Below are positions 52,743 to 62,086 of a stretch of DNA of 64,000 nt, in pieces (position 1 is the stretch's first letter; every line of letters starts with the position of its first letter). The position numbers were made by a program, and so were the translations under genes. The stretch covers positions 1 to 64,000 of the forward strand of contig JBFHAT010000008.1 in the NCBI GenBank assembly GCA_041586155.1, read 5' to 3'. Source of the DNA: JBFGJH01 sp041586155 (lineage in GTDB: Bacteria; Actinomycetota; Acidimicrobiia; Spongiisociales; JAENVV01). The notes under the pieces are model-generated. The model had not been told where the DNA came from. It did not search any database and saw only the letters and a list, made by a program, of their open reading frames with translations.

Positions 52743-53168
52743 TCACCGGTCGAGGTCGAGTACCGTGTTGATCTCGGCTTCGAGCCGTGTCAGCTCCTCG
52801 TACGCGCCTTCGAATCCGGCCAAGTCCTCAGTCTCGGGAGGACATTGGAAGAAGGTGCTCTCGGCTACGGAAACCCAGCGATTCACAGCATCGTCGATTG
52901 CTCGATCCGGAGTCGGCTTCAAGGAGGACTGACCGTCGCGGACCGCAGCGAGCGCCTCGTCGCACGACGGCTTGGGATCGGCGGCGGTCAATCGCTCGAG
53001 GCTTGGGATCGCGGACAGCATTTCGGTCCACAACGGCACCCATTCGTCCGCCGTGGGGCGGGCGTTGCCACATGCCGTCGTCGTCACCAACATGATCGTG
53101 GCCATGACGATGAGCCGGGTCGGGCCGAAGCGGCGCGTCGGCGCGGAGCGGGGACGGTCCATCTTCAC
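52743..53168 (-). CDS. Putative lipoprotein
   Basis: A 141-residue protein. The N-terminus is basic and arginine-rich, then a hydrophobic stretch ends in IMLVTTTACGNARPTADEW, a lipobox with the cysteine near residue 33. The mature part is helical with two cysteines (PSCDEAL and FFQCPPETE) that could form a disulfide. No family recognised. The GTG at 53168 or the ATG at 53162 can be the start. Confidence 0.6.
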   Translation of the reverse strand: MKMDRPRSAPTRRFGPTRLIVMATIMLVTTTACGNARPTADEWVPLWTEMLSAIPSLERLTAADPKPSCDEALAAVRDGQSSLKPTPDRAIDDAVNRWVSVAESTFFQCPPETEDLAGFEGAYEELTRLEAEINTVLDLDR

Positions 53169-53214
53169 CGATCCTAGGGGGTCAGCCCTGCGCGAAGCGC
53201 GCCTCCGTCTTCGG

Positions 53215-54648
53215 TCAGGCCAGCCCGCCGAAGACCCTTGTCTTGGGCTCGACGTACTCCATCAAGCCTTCTCTTCCCGCTTCGCGACCCATCCCCGACT
53301 GTTTCATGCCACCGAACGGAGCCTCGGGTGAACCGGGCGCCCAGTCGTTGACCCCTACGAGGCCGAACTCGAGCGCATCCGACACGGTGATGGCCGTGTT
53401 GAGGTCGCGCGTCCACACGTACGCCGCCAAGCCGACTTCGACCGAGTTGGCCGCCTCGATCGCCTCGCCCACCTTGTCGAACGGCACGATCGGCAGAACC
53501 GGGCCGAAGATCTCTTCGGTGAGCACGGGGCTGTCGTCGGGCACGTCGGTGATGACGGTCGGTCGATAGAAGTAACCCACCTCCCCCAGCGGCGCTCCTC
53601 CTGTGAGGATCCGCCCACCGGCACCGGCCGTGTCCGAGACGATGCGCGCAACGCGGTCACGCTGGGAGGCGTTGATCAGCGGTCCGACGGTGGTGGCGGG
53701 GTCGAGCCCGTCTCCGACCACCTCTTGCTCGGCGAGCGTGGTGGCGGCCTTGCTGAACTGGTCGATCACGTCGCCGTGCACGAAGAATCGCTGGGGAGCG
53801 ATACACACCTGACCGTTGTTTCTGAACTTGGTCTTCACCGACGATGCCGCCACCGCCTCGATGTCGGCGTCGGGAAACACCAGCACCGGTGCATTGCCAC
53901 CCAATTCGAGCGAGAGCTTCGTCACGGTCCGGGAAGCCCCGTCCATCAGGTGCTTCCCGACCCGGATGGAGCCGGTGAACTGGATCTTGCGCACACGCGG
54001 ATCGTCGAGCATCGCCTGTCCCATCGGATCGGGCTCACCGTTGATCACGTTGAAGACCCCGGAAGGAAGCCCAGCATCGACGAAGGCTTGTCCCATCGCC
54101 ATGGCAGAGCGAGGGGTGTATTCCGAGGGGCGCACGACGACCGCATTGCCGGCCGCCATCGCCGCAGACGCAGCTCGGATGACGTTATAGACGGGGAAGT
54201 TCCAGGCGGTGATGATGCCCACCACCCCGAGCGGCATGTAGGTCACGTCCATACGACGGCCCGGCGCCCGCGAGGGGATGATCCGCCCACCCAGGCGCTT
54301 GGCTTCGCCCGTCATATGATCGATGAAGGCCCCAAAGGTCAGCCACTCGCCTTTGGCTTGCGCCAGTGGCTTCCCCGCTTCCTCGGTGGTGACCTTTGCC
54401 AGATCATCGATGCGATCCGAGACGATGGCCGAGGCACGCATCAGGATCTCGGATCGCTTGTACGGGTTGGTGGTCGACCACTCAGGCTGGGCGGCTGCCG
54501 CCGCCTCGATGGCGGCGTGGGCGTCGGCGGCATCGCCGTACGGCATGATCCCGAGCGACTGCTCGGTGGCCGGGTTGAGAAGGTCCCAGGTGCCGCCGCC
54601 CACTGCGTCGGTCCACTGTCCGCCGATCAACTGCCGGTACACGCTCAA
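53215..54648 (-). CDS. NAD(P)-dependent aldehyde dehydrogenase (succinate-semialdehyde type)
   Basis: A 477-residue enzyme of normal ALDH length. The catalytic cysteine is in FRNNGQVCIAPQRFFVHGD, and the glutamate in KLSLELGGNAPVLVFPDAD. The opening AAAQPEWSTTNPYKRSEIL and EAPFGGMKQSGMGREAG near the end fit GabD-like and related enzymes. The substrate is not certain. A TTG at 54648 with AGGAG about 7 bases upstream is the best start. Confidence 0.9.
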   Translation of the reverse strand: MSVYRQLIGGQWTDAVGGGTWDLLNPATEQSLGIMPYGDAADAHAAIEAAAAAQPEWSTTNPYKRSEILMRASAIVSDRIDDLAKVTTEEAGKPLAQAKGEWLTFGAFIDHMTGEAKRLGGRIIPSRAPGRRMDVTYMPLGVVGIITAWNFPVYNVIRAASAAMAAGNAVVVRPSEYTPRSAMAMGQAFVDAGLPSGVFNVINGEPDPMGQAMLDDPRVRKIQFTGSIRVGKHLMDGASRTVTKLSLELGGNAPVLVFPDADIEAVAASSVKTKFRNNGQVCIAPQRFFVHGDVIDQFSKAATTLAEQEVVGDGLDPATTVGPLINASQRDRVARIVSDTAGAGGRILTGGAPLGEVGYFYRPTVITDVPDDSPVLTEEIFGPVLPIVPFDKVGEAIEAANSVEVGLAAYVWTRDLNTAITVSDALEFGLVGVNDWAPGSPEAPFGGMKQSGMGREAGREGLMEYVEPKTRVFGGLA

Positions 54649-54705
54649 TGGTGCTCCTTCTCCGTGTGTGGAGATTCAACCATCCTGGCGGAGAACGGGA
54701 AGCCG

Positions 54706-55995
54706 TCAGGGAGCGGATCGGGCGACGATGAGATCCGCCTCTCCGACCCGGCGGCCGTCCATCGACCGGACTCGAATGGTCCAATCGTCCTCTGCGACGC
54801 GGTCACCCACCGCCGGAATGCGTCCGAGGCGCTCCATGATCAACCCGCCGAGGGTCTCGTACTCCCCCTCCGGCAGCTCGACTCCCACCGAACGTCGCAC
54901 CTCGGCAGGGCGCAGCGAGGCGTCCACGATGTAGCGGTTGGCCGACACCTGGCGGATGCCGCCGAGGTCACGGTCGTACTCGTCCCTGATCTCACCGACG
55001 ACCTCCTCGACGACGTCCTCCATCGTGACGATGCCCGCCATACCGCCGTGCTCGTCGATGACGAACGCCAGGTGGTTCCGGGTGCGTCGCATCGTCTCCA
55101 ACACATCTCCCACCGCCGCCGATTCGGGCACGATTACGAGCTCGCGCACGAGCCTGGCGGGGAGGGGGTCATCGAACTCGCCGGCCGGGACCGACAGCAG
55201 ATCCTTGGCATGGACGAAGCCTCGCACCTGATCGATCGTTCCCTCGTAGACGGGGATTCGGGTGAACCCGTGCTCGACGACGGTCCGCTCGACATCGCGA
55301 GGAGTGGCAGTGGTCGGTAGTGCCACGACCGAGGTGCGGGGAACCATGATGTCGTCAGCATGGAGGTCCCATAGATGGATGGCGCCGGTGAGCAGCCGGT
55401 GGGTGAAGGCTTCGACCACCCCTTCTCGGCGCCCGGCCGTGATCAGCGAGGCCAGATCGTCGGTGGTGTGCACCTCCCTGGTGTCGGTCGGGTCGATGCC
55501 CACCGCTCTCAGCATCAGATTGGCAACCTCGTTGAGCGCCCAGATCACCGGGCGCAGAGCCCGTGAGTACGCCCGGAACGGCAGCGCCATGATCAGCGAG
55601 GACCGCTCCGGGTCGGCGATGGCGATGTTCTTCGGGCCCATCTCGCCGATCACCATGTGGAGGAACACGACGATCGCCAGCGAGATCACGAGGGCGATCG
55701 AGTGGAGGACGTCATCTGGGATGTCCACCACCCCCCCGATGACGAGCTCGATGATCGAAGCCACGGCTGGTTCGGCCACGGCACCGAGCAGCAATGATGC
55801 GATCGTGATGCCCAGCTGGGCACCCGCCAAGGTGAAGGACAGCTCGTCGATGGATCGAACTGCGGCTCGGGCGGCTCGGCCCGATCGCATCTCCAAGTCA
55901 TGGCGTGACGCGGCGGTGAAGGCGAACTCTGCGGCCACGAAGTACCCGTTCAGCAACAGCAGGACGACCATTGCTCCAAGGGCGACCAAGCTCAT
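54706..55995 (-). CDS. CNNM/CorC-family transporter (copy 2)
   Basis: A 429-residue protein of the HlyC/CorC family. It contains the DUF21 (CNNM) membrane domain (about 1-190, opening LVALGAMVVLLLLNGYFVAAE), two CBS domains (about 205-330, DIMVPRTSVVALPTTATPRD and FVIDEHGGMAGIVTMEDVVE), and the C-terminal CorC-HlyC domain. CNNM proteins are linked to Mg2+/Co2+ efflux. The ATG at 55995 shares ATGA with the upstream paralogue. Confidence 0.87.
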   Translation of the reverse strand: MSLVALGAMVVLLLLNGYFVAAEFAFTAASRHDLEMRSGRAARAAVRSIDELSFTLAGAQLGITIASLLLGAVAEPAVASIIELVIGGVVDIPDDVLHSIALVISLAIVVFLHMVIGEMGPKNIAIADPERSSLIMALPFRAYSRALRPVIWALNEVANLMLRAVGIDPTDTREVHTTDDLASLITAGRREGVVEAFTHRLLTGAIHLWDLHADDIMVPRTSVVALPTTATPRDVERTVVEHGFTRIPVYEGTIDQVRGFVHAKDLLSVPAGEFDDPLPARLVRELVIVPESAAVGDVLETMRRTRNHLAFVIDEHGGMAGIVTMEDVVEEVVGEIRDEYDRDLGGIRQVSANRYIVDASLRPAEVRRSVGVELPEGEYETLGGLIMERLGRIPAVGDRVAEDDWTIRVRSMDGRRVGEADLIVARSAP

Positions 55996-57329
55996 GAGCG
56001 CTGCTCCTGGGGCGATACGGCGAGGCGGTCGGCCACCGCCCCGTCGACCGAAATGACCTCGATCCTGTATCCCTCGATGTCGATCACATCGCCCACCTGG
56101 GGGAACCGACCCAACTCGGCAGTCACGAATCCGTTGAGAGTGTCGTAGTCGCCGTCGGGCCATTCGAAGCCGGTGACCTCTTCGACCTCGTGACGGTGAA
56201 GGCCTCCGCCGAGCGCATCGGCCTGATCGTCCGGCTCCGGCGTGTCGTGCTCGTCCTCGATGTCACCGAGGATCTCCTCGACGATGTCCTCTACGGTCAC
56301 CAGACCCGCGGTGCCGCCGTATTCGTCGACGACCACGGCGATGGTCTTGCGTTGGGCCTGCAGCTCGATCAGAAGCGAATCGAGCGGCATCGACTCCGGC
56401 ACCAGGTGAGGCGGTGCGGCGATGTCGCCGACCGGCGTGGACGGTCGGGCGCCGATGGGCACGGGGAACGTGTCCTTCACGAAGGCCACACCGACGATCG
56501 TGTCGAGGTCACCCTGGTAGACAGGGAAACGGGAGTGCCCAGTCGCAAGCGCCAGATCGCGGACGTCGGCGACACTGGCGCCGGCGTCCACACCCACGAT
56601 GTCGACTCTCGACACCATGGCATCGGCAGCGTCGCGCTCGACGAACCCGATCGCTCTCGTCAGCAGGGACTCCTCGCGCGCCTCCAACTCGCCTTCCGCC
56701 GAGGACGCACGAACGATCATCTCCAGCTCTTGCAGCGAACGCAGGCCGGCGATCTCGTCTCGGGGTTCGATGCCAAGGAGCCGCACCGTCCAGTTGGCAG
56801 CGGCGTTGAAGAGGAGGATGAGCCACCGCAACGATCGGTTGACCACCGTCATCGGCAGCCCGATCAAGAGCGACGAAGGATATGCCCGGGCCAACGCCAG
56901 GTTCTTGGGGAAGAGTTCACCGAGCACCATCTGCAACAGCGTGGCGGCGCCCAGGGCCACGCCGAGGATGACACCCGTCGACGAGATGCCGAGCGCATTC
57001 AGCGCAGGAGCGATCAACTCTGCGACCGTGTCCTCGGCAACGAAGCCGATGATGAGCGAAGTCGCCGTGATGCCCAGCTGTGCGCCGGACAGCTCGAACG
57101 ACAAGTCGCGGAGACGCTCGAGCAGACGAGCGGCCCGCCTGTTCCCCTGGGCGGCCTGCGACTCCACCCGGCTGCGATTGACCGCGACGAGCGCGAACTC
57201 CCCCGCGACGAAGAACCCATTGATCGCGATGAGGAGAACGACGATTCCCAAACCGAGCCAAAGATTGATGCGCGAACTCCGAGTCCTAGGCGAGGGCAGA
57301 TTACCCGGGAGGGGACACTGGCCGGACAT
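55992..57329 (-). CDS. CNNM/CorC-family transporter (copy 1)
   Basis: A paralogue of the next gene with the same three-part architecture: the DUF21 membrane domain (GIVVLLIAINGFFVAGEFAL), the CBS pair with VVVDEYGGTAGLVTVEDIVEE, and CorC-HlyC with FEWPDGDYDTLNGFV. Two overlapping copies may form a heteromer; this organisation is common in actinobacteria. The start is uncertain: ATGs at 57371 and 57329, and a possible later start just before the first helix, are all in frame. Confidence 0.85.
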   Translation of the reverse strand: MSGQCPLPGNLPSPRTRSSRINLWLGLGIVVLLIAINGFFVAGEFALVAVNRSRVESQAAQGNRRAARLLERLRDLSFELSGAQLGITATSLIIGFVAEDTVAELIAPALNALGISSTGVILGVALGAATLLQMVLGELFPKNLALARAYPSSLLIGLPMTVVNRSLRWLILLFNAAANWTVRLLGIEPRDEIAGLRSLQELEMIVRASSAEGELEAREESLLTRAIGFVERDAADAMVSRVDIVGVDAGASVADVRDLALATGHSRFPVYQGDLDTIVGVAFVKDTFPVPIGARPSTPVGDIAAPPHLVPESMPLDSLLIELQAQRKTIAVVVDEYGGTAGLVTVEDIVEEILGDIEDEHDTPEPDDQADALGGGLHRHEVEEVTGFEWPDGDYDTLNGFVTAELGRFPQVGDVIDIEGYRIEVISVDGAVADRLAVSPQEQRS

Positions 57330-57418
57330 CAGCGGAGTGACCGACCAACACCGACGAGGGGCGTCGGCCACGCATCCGAAAGCGGGCGCTCGGTGGCCCG
57401 ACCTGGAACAATGACGCC

Positions 57419-58390
57419 GTGATCATCGACTGTGCCTCGTACGTCGACGGGACTCGAAGCCCGGAACCATTGACGATCGAGGAAGCTGCTGCCGCCGCGG
57501 GAGGCGACGGCGGATTCGTGTGGCTCGGCCTGTTTCAGCCCTCAAAGCGCGAGTTCGAGGATGTACGCCGGCAGTTCGACCTCCATGAGCTTGCTGCCGA
57601 GGACGCCGTGTCCGCTCACCAGCGCCCCAAGCTCGAGATCTACGAAGACACCTTGTTGATGGTGCTGAAGACAGCCCGGTACATCGACTCGAAGGAAGAG
57701 GTGGAGTTTGGTGAGATCATCGTGTTGGCGGGCCGGGGGTTCGTCATCGTGGTGCGCCACGGAGAGGCGAGCAGCCTCGCCGCCGTGAGGAAGCAGCTCG
57801 AGCGCCGCCCCGATCTGTTGCGCCTGGGACCGTCGTCGGTGCTTCATGCGATCGTCGACCGGGTCGTTGACGACTACGCCCCCGTGCTCGCCGGATTATC
57901 CAAGGACGTCGACGAGGTCGAGCGGGAAGTGTTCTCCACCAGCGCCTCCAACCCGGCAGAGAGGATCTATTTCCTCAAGCGAGAGGTCCTGGAGTTCCAA
58001 ACCGCCGCCCGCTCACTGATCGAGCCGCTGGAACGATTGATGCGCGGCCACATCCCAGTCGTAGAAGACGAGATGCGTGAATACTTCCGTGACGTGCACG
58101 ACCACACGGTACGAATCACTTCTCAGATCGAGCAGCATCGGGACATGCTGACGAGCGTCCTCGAAGCGAACCTGACCCAAGTGGCCGTCCGTCAGAACGA
58201 AGACATGCGCCGAATCTCGGCATGGGTCGCGATCGCCGTGGTACCGACGCTCATAGCCGGGATCTTCGGCATGAACTTCGCCCGGATGCCGGGGGCTCAG
58301 GCAGTGTGGGGCTTTCCGGTCGCGCTGGCGCTCATGGCGCTGATCGCATTGCTGCTCCATCGGTCGTTCCGCAAGAGCGGCTGGTTGTGA
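57419..58390 (+). CDS. corA: CorA-type magnesium transporter
   Basis: A 323-residue protein with the long cytoplasmic N-terminal domain (about 1-255) and two C-terminal helices. The selectivity motif GMN is in AGIFGMNFARMPGAQ near residues 284-286, between the helices. CorA takes up Mg2+, sometimes Co2+ or Ni2+. The GTG start lies at 57419. It is divergent from the CNNM pair, which suggests opposing fluxes of the same ion. Confidence 0.92.
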   Translation: MIIDCASYVDGTRSPEPLTIEEAAAAAGGDGGFVWLGLFQPSKREFEDVRRQFDLHELAAEDAVSAHQRPKLEIYEDTLLMVLKTARYIDSKEEVEFGEIIVLAGRGFVIVVRHGEASSLAAVRKQLERRPDLLRLGPSSVLHAIVDRVVDDYAPVLAGLSKDVDEVEREVFSTSASNPAERIYFLKREVLEFQTAARSLIEPLERLMRGHIPVVEDEMREYFRDVHDHTVRITSQIEQHRDMLTSVLEANLTQVAVRQNEDMRRISAWVAIAVVPTLIAGIFGMNFARMPGAQAVWGFPVALALMALIALLLHRSFRKSGWL

Positions 58391-58432
58391 TGGAAGCGGC
58401 TACATTCGAGCCGACTCTGAGAGGTACATGAC

Positions 58433-58777
58433 ATGGCCTTGGCGAATCCAGAAGCGACCGACGCGCCGGCGCCGTCCGAGTACCGGGGCTGGGTGCGAGT
58501 CGGTTTGGTGCGCGGCCCGCAGATCGACGTCGTTCCGTGCCATCTCTGGTCCACGAACGTCGACGAGGTCCGGTGGAGAGGCCGGGTGGAACCGTACAAG
58601 AGCGCAGCGATCGCATCGTGGAACGCTCCGGTCGAGCTGACGTTTCCCACCGGCGAGAAGGCAGTGGCGATCATCAGCCCGTTGCCAGATCCCGCGACCG
58701 GCGGCTCCGACCGGAGCGTCTCAGAGGTCCTGGGCACGGGGCATCCGCCTGCCGTGCTGACCGACCCGGTCAGCTGA
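58433..58777 (+). CDS. Unrecognised small protein
   Basis: A 114-residue protein with a GAGAGG ribosome site about 8 bases upstream. It has a beta-rich pattern with tryptophans (GWVRVGLVRG, CHLWSTNVDEVRWRGRVEP) and LTFPTGEKAVAIISPLPD. It has no signal, no helices, and no recognised motif. Codon use is like the neighbours, so it is probably real. Its end overlaps the convergent gene by 8 bases. Confidence 0.55.
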   Translation: MALANPEATDAPAPSEYRGWVRVGLVRGPQIDVVPCHLWSTNVDEVRWRGRVEPYKSAAIASWNAPVELTFPTGEKAVAIISPLPDPATGGSDRSVSEVLGTGHPPAVLTDPVS

Positions 58778-59390
58778 ACAGCAGCAGCTGGGCGGGCCGC
58801 ACGCCGGTCAGCGAATACGTCCCGGGGTCGGGGCCGCGGCCTGCAACGATGCGCACGAACCCTTCGAGGTCGGTCTCCAGCGAGCCAGACGACGGCCCAT
58901 TCTCAGGTCCGAAAACATGCTGGGCTCCGTCGATGTCGACTATGACGCGAAGGTCCTGGCGGCGGCTCCGTTCCAGCAGGAGATCGAGCGCCAGGTCCGC
59001 TCCTTCGCCGACGTAGGGAAGCTCGTCCCCCAAGCCGGCTCGCACGTCCCCGGCGTGTACCCACACGCCAATCCCTATCCCGTCGAGCGAGCCGGCGGCA
59101 CCGTCGACCGCGTTCGCCGACGGCGTGGTCGTGGCTGCCAGCTCGTCGAGCAGCCCGTCGAGCGGCCATGACCGACGCACATCGACGTCCTCCTCGTTGT
59201 CCGCAGGAGTGAACCCGTGCAAATCGCCCGACACGGCGCGCGCCATACTCCCCGAGCAGTGGGCGAGGACGTCGCGTACCGACCACACGCCGCACGGTGT
59301 CGGCTGCTGCAACCCCGTCGAAATCGCGTCGCGTCCCCGCCGATGCATCGATTCGGCTGCGAGCACGAGCACCTGGGCCGCCGGTCTCAT
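58770..59390 (-). CDS. TIGR03083/mycothiol-dependent-type DinB-fold protein
   Basis: A 206-residue protein. The TPCGVWSVRDVLAHCSGSMARAV block is the N-terminal signature of mycothiol-dependent maleylpyruvate isomerase-like (TIGR03083) proteins, with the metal-binding histidine in VLAHC. A second histidine lies in GVWVHAGDVRAGLG, and the C-terminal SCP2-like region is beta-rich. The thiol cofactor mycothiol is a hallmark of actinobacteria. The substrate is unknown. Confidence 0.8.
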   Translation of the reverse strand: MRPAAQVLVLAAESMHRRGRDAISTGLQQPTPCGVWSVRDVLAHCSGSMARAVSGDLHGFTPADNEEDVDVRRSWPLDGLLDELAATTTPSANAVDGAAGSLDGIGIGVWVHAGDVRAGLGDELPYVGEGADLALDLLLERSRRQDLRVIVDIDGAQHVFGPENGPSSGSLETDLEGFVRIVAGRGPDPGTYSLTGVRPAQLLLFS

Positions 59391-59524
59391 CGGCGACCGA
59401 CACTACCCCTAGAGGCCGTTCCTTAGGTTGCTGTTGGGCCATAGCCCGAAAACAGCCGAAAGTTCAACGAAATCGCCCGGGTGGCGAAGAACCTCCCTGC
59501 CGGACCCGCGCGATCATCAGTCGC

Positions 59525-60721
59525 GTGTCGGGAGAAAAATTTCCGCATGTCAGGTTGGGTGTGTTGGGGCTGGTGACCATCGCGACCTACGGATCCTGGT
59601 ACTACGCGTTCGGTGTGCTACTCGATCCGTTGCTGGCTGACACCGGATGGAACGAGGCGGCGATCGTGACGGTGTTCGGAGCCGGCAACCTCATCGCCGG
59701 CCTGGGCGCCATCGCAGGAGGCTGGCTGCTGGACCGGCTGGGCAGTCGTGTCGTCTTCGCGACGGCAGCAGCCATCGCCGCGGGGTCATTCTTCGTCGCA
59801 GCGGGGGCGGAGAGTTTGCCCGTGTTCGCCCTCGGGGCATCGGTCGGAGGGGGTGCCTTGGGGGGGCTGGGTTTCTACCACGTCACGTTGAGTGTGGCGG
59901 CGCGAATCAGTCCGAGCCGGCAAGCCGGTGCGATCACCCTCGTCACGGTCTGGGGGGCATTCGCCAGCGTCGTGTACCTTCCGGCGACCGCGGCGATGGT
60001 CACCGGTCTCGGCTGGCGGCCGACGCTTCGGCTCCTTGCGTGCTCAGCCGTCCTGGTTCTGTCGGCGGCTGCCGTGGTGATACCGCCCACGAGGCCGGCA
60101 CCCGAGCCGAAGCCGGCTCCGCTGTTCCGGTTGCTCGTCAACGACGCCCCTGCCCGACGCTTCGTCGCGGCGATGGCCTTCGCCGGCGCTGCAGTCGGCA
60201 TCGTCCTCGTGTACCAGGTCCCCTTGATGACCGCCGCCGGCCTGACGCTGGGCAGCGCTTCCGGTTGGGCCGGTGCTCGAGGCTTGGCGCAGTTGGGCGG
60301 GCGCCTCCCCCTGATGCCAGTGCTGCGGGCCATCAAAACCAACCATGCGTTGGTGCTGGCTGCATTCGCGATCGCAGTTGGTGCGCTGGTGCTTCTCTTC
60401 GCCGGAACCAATATCGTGGCCGCCTCCTATGCGCTCGTGGCAGGCATTGGCATCGGTGCTCTGTCTCCGTTACAGGGAATCAGGTCTGCCGAGCTATTCG
60501 ATCTGAATCGACTCGGGATCACCATGGGTCTGGTGTCGTTGGCCATGGCCATTGGGGGCGCTGTGGGTCCCGCCGCAGCCTCCGTGATCGTCACAGGTGT
60601 CGGCTCGCGAGTTGCGGCTGCGCTGCTCGCATCGGCGGCAGCACTGGCCTCGGCAGCGATTCTGGCCAGTTCGAGCCTGCGCTGGCCGTCTCTTCCTCGG
60701 CGAGAACGTCGCCATCCGTGA
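59525..60721 (+). CDS. Major facilitator superfamily transporter
   Basis: A 398-residue protein with 12 predicted membrane segments. The loop 2-3 motif appears as GGWLLDRLGSRVVF. The pattern GSWYYAFGVLLDPLLADTGW resembles the MFS group that includes monocarboxylate/oxalate-formate-type carriers. The GTG start at 59525 (VSGEKFPHVRLG) precedes the first helix. The substrate is unknown. Confidence 0.85.
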   Translation: MSGEKFPHVRLGVLGLVTIATYGSWYYAFGVLLDPLLADTGWNEAAIVTVFGAGNLIAGLGAIAGGWLLDRLGSRVVFATAAAIAAGSFFVAAGAESLPVFALGASVGGGALGGLGFYHVTLSVAARISPSRQAGAITLVTVWGAFASVVYLPATAAMVTGLGWRPTLRLLACSAVLVLSAAAVVIPPTRPAPEPKPAPLFRLLVNDAPARRFVAAMAFAGAAVGIVLVYQVPLMTAAGLTLGSASGWAGARGLAQLGGRLPLMPVLRAIKTNHALVLAAFAIAVGALVLLFAGTNIVAASYALVAGIGIGALSPLQGIRSAELFDLNRLGITMGLVSLAMAIGGAVGPAAASVIVTGVGSRVAAALLASAAALASAAILASSSLRWPSLPRRERRHP

Positions 60722-60770
60722 ATCGCCGCAGCTCGGGAACCACCGCCGACGAGGGCACGTTTCGACCAAT

Positions 60771-61298
60771 GTGGTCGTCGTTCGGTCGCTCGTGGCGCTG
60801 GCGCTCCTCACAAGCTGCACGCTTGGCGGTCCGGCTGAAACCGCCGAACGCGCCCAAGAGGACCACTCGGCGGACTCTGCGCATTTCGCCGCGGAAGCCG
60901 CTCCGTCCAACGCCCGGATCGGCACCTGTCCCCTCGATCAGATGTCCACCGAGGTGATGGCTCATGGTCGCGCCGGCGGCCGAACCATCACGGTGGTCGG
61001 GTTCACGAACGTCGGCGACGAGCCGTGCGACCTCGTGGATCCACTCGGCGTCAAGGTGCCTTCGAGCGAGAACGAAGTGGTGCGTCGCAGCTTCTTTCCG
61101 GTCGAACCGTTCTCGGGTCCTCTCGAACCAGGCGCAACTGCCGCCGTTGGCATCGAGTCCGGTCCATGCGCCGACATCGCCGGGCGGGTGCCGGAGGGGG
61201 TGGTCATCTTTTTCCCCGAGGACGTCCGAGTAGGGGTCTCACTCGATTTACCGGCCACGTGCGGTCTGTCATGGGAAGGGTTTCGGGTGTGGGAGTGA
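60771..61298 (+). CDS. Putative lipoprotein with paired cysteines
   Basis: A 175-residue protein. The GTG at 60771 opens a short signal VVVVRSLVALALLTSCTLGG with a lipobox cysteine at about residue 16. The mature domain is beta-rich, with cysteines in GTCPLDQ, DEPCDLVDP, SGPCADI and PATCGLSW, resembling small secreted immunoglobulin-like domains (DUF4232-like). No confident family. It begins 49 bases after the MFS gene. Confidence 0.6.
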   Translation: MVVVRSLVALALLTSCTLGGPAETAERAQEDHSADSAHFAAEAAPSNARIGTCPLDQMSTEVMAHGRAGGRTITVVGFTNVGDEPCDLVDPLGVKVPSSENEVVRRSFFPVEPFSGPLEPGATAAVGIESGPCADIAGRVPEGVVIFFPEDVRVGVSLDLPATCGLSWEGFRVWE

Positions 61299-61379
61299 CA
61301 GCCCCGATCGACCATCTGCCGGCGAAGCCTTTCACGGACGGGGCGAGTACGGACCTCCGCTCCAGCCGGATGGTCGGCA

Positions 61380-62082
61380 CATCGGCTCCCTGCATCCAGG
61401 TTCCAGCCGAGCGCATTCGCCGAAAATCTCAGCTGCCGCCTGGTGAAATCCTCCCGGCAGACCGGCCATTCCAGCGGCGCGGTCTGCTCCATCTCGCCGA
61501 CGAAGCGCCAGGCCTTGGGTCGCAGCCGTATCGCCGAGTCCGATCGGCCAGTCCCGGCATCGACCGATTCCCCAGGCCATCAGCTCTTCGGCAATACCGC
61601 TTCGCTCGGTAACGAGTGCCGCCGTCATCAACAACGCCGTACTGCCTTTCGTCCAGGCCGCATCCGCCACCGTCAACGCCGAAGGCGCCCCATCGGGCCG
61701 GACAACACAATGGTCACCAGGGGCGACGGACGAGGTCGGCCACGAGCTACGCGTCGGACCCCGCCAAGAGGAGTCTGGTCGTTCCGGGTCCGATTGACGG
61801 AGGGCGATGATGCCTCCGTCTACGAAGCGATCGAACACCTCGCCGATCGTCTGTGGCGTCTCGGGCGAGATCGCACTGGCATCGACGCAGACGCCACCGA
61901 ATCCTGTCGATGCAACTTCCCTGGCAACCTCCACGGGGCAAGCGGTGGGCAGACAGCAACCATGACGGATGCCCGGTGCGCCATCTCGGCGTGCGTGCCG
62001 GCGTCGATCATCCCGGTTGCGGCCGCCAGCGCTGAGCACATCGCTCCGGGATGAAGCACGAACCCAACGTCACGTCCGACAT
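61380..62082 (-). pseudogene. NAD(P)-dependent oxidoreductase (DUF1932/6PGDH-like), multiply frameshifted
   Basis: Homologous pieces continue in order, but in different reading frames. Starting near 62082 with MSDVT, the chain continues as GFVLHPGAMCSALAAATG, then in another frame CPVEVAREVASTGFGGVCVDA with FDRFVDGGII, then IGPGTTRLLLAGSDA, then SALTVADAAWTKGSTALLMT, then RLRPKAWRFVGEMEQ, and finally GLPGGFHQAAAEIFGE. At least five frame changes are needed. Intact relatives are NAD-binding dehydrogenases of about 270 residues. No frame covers the whole gene, so it is a decayed remnant or a locally error-rich sequence. It follows the zinc permease stop by 5 bases. Confidence 0.85.
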
Positions 62083-62086
62083 TCGA

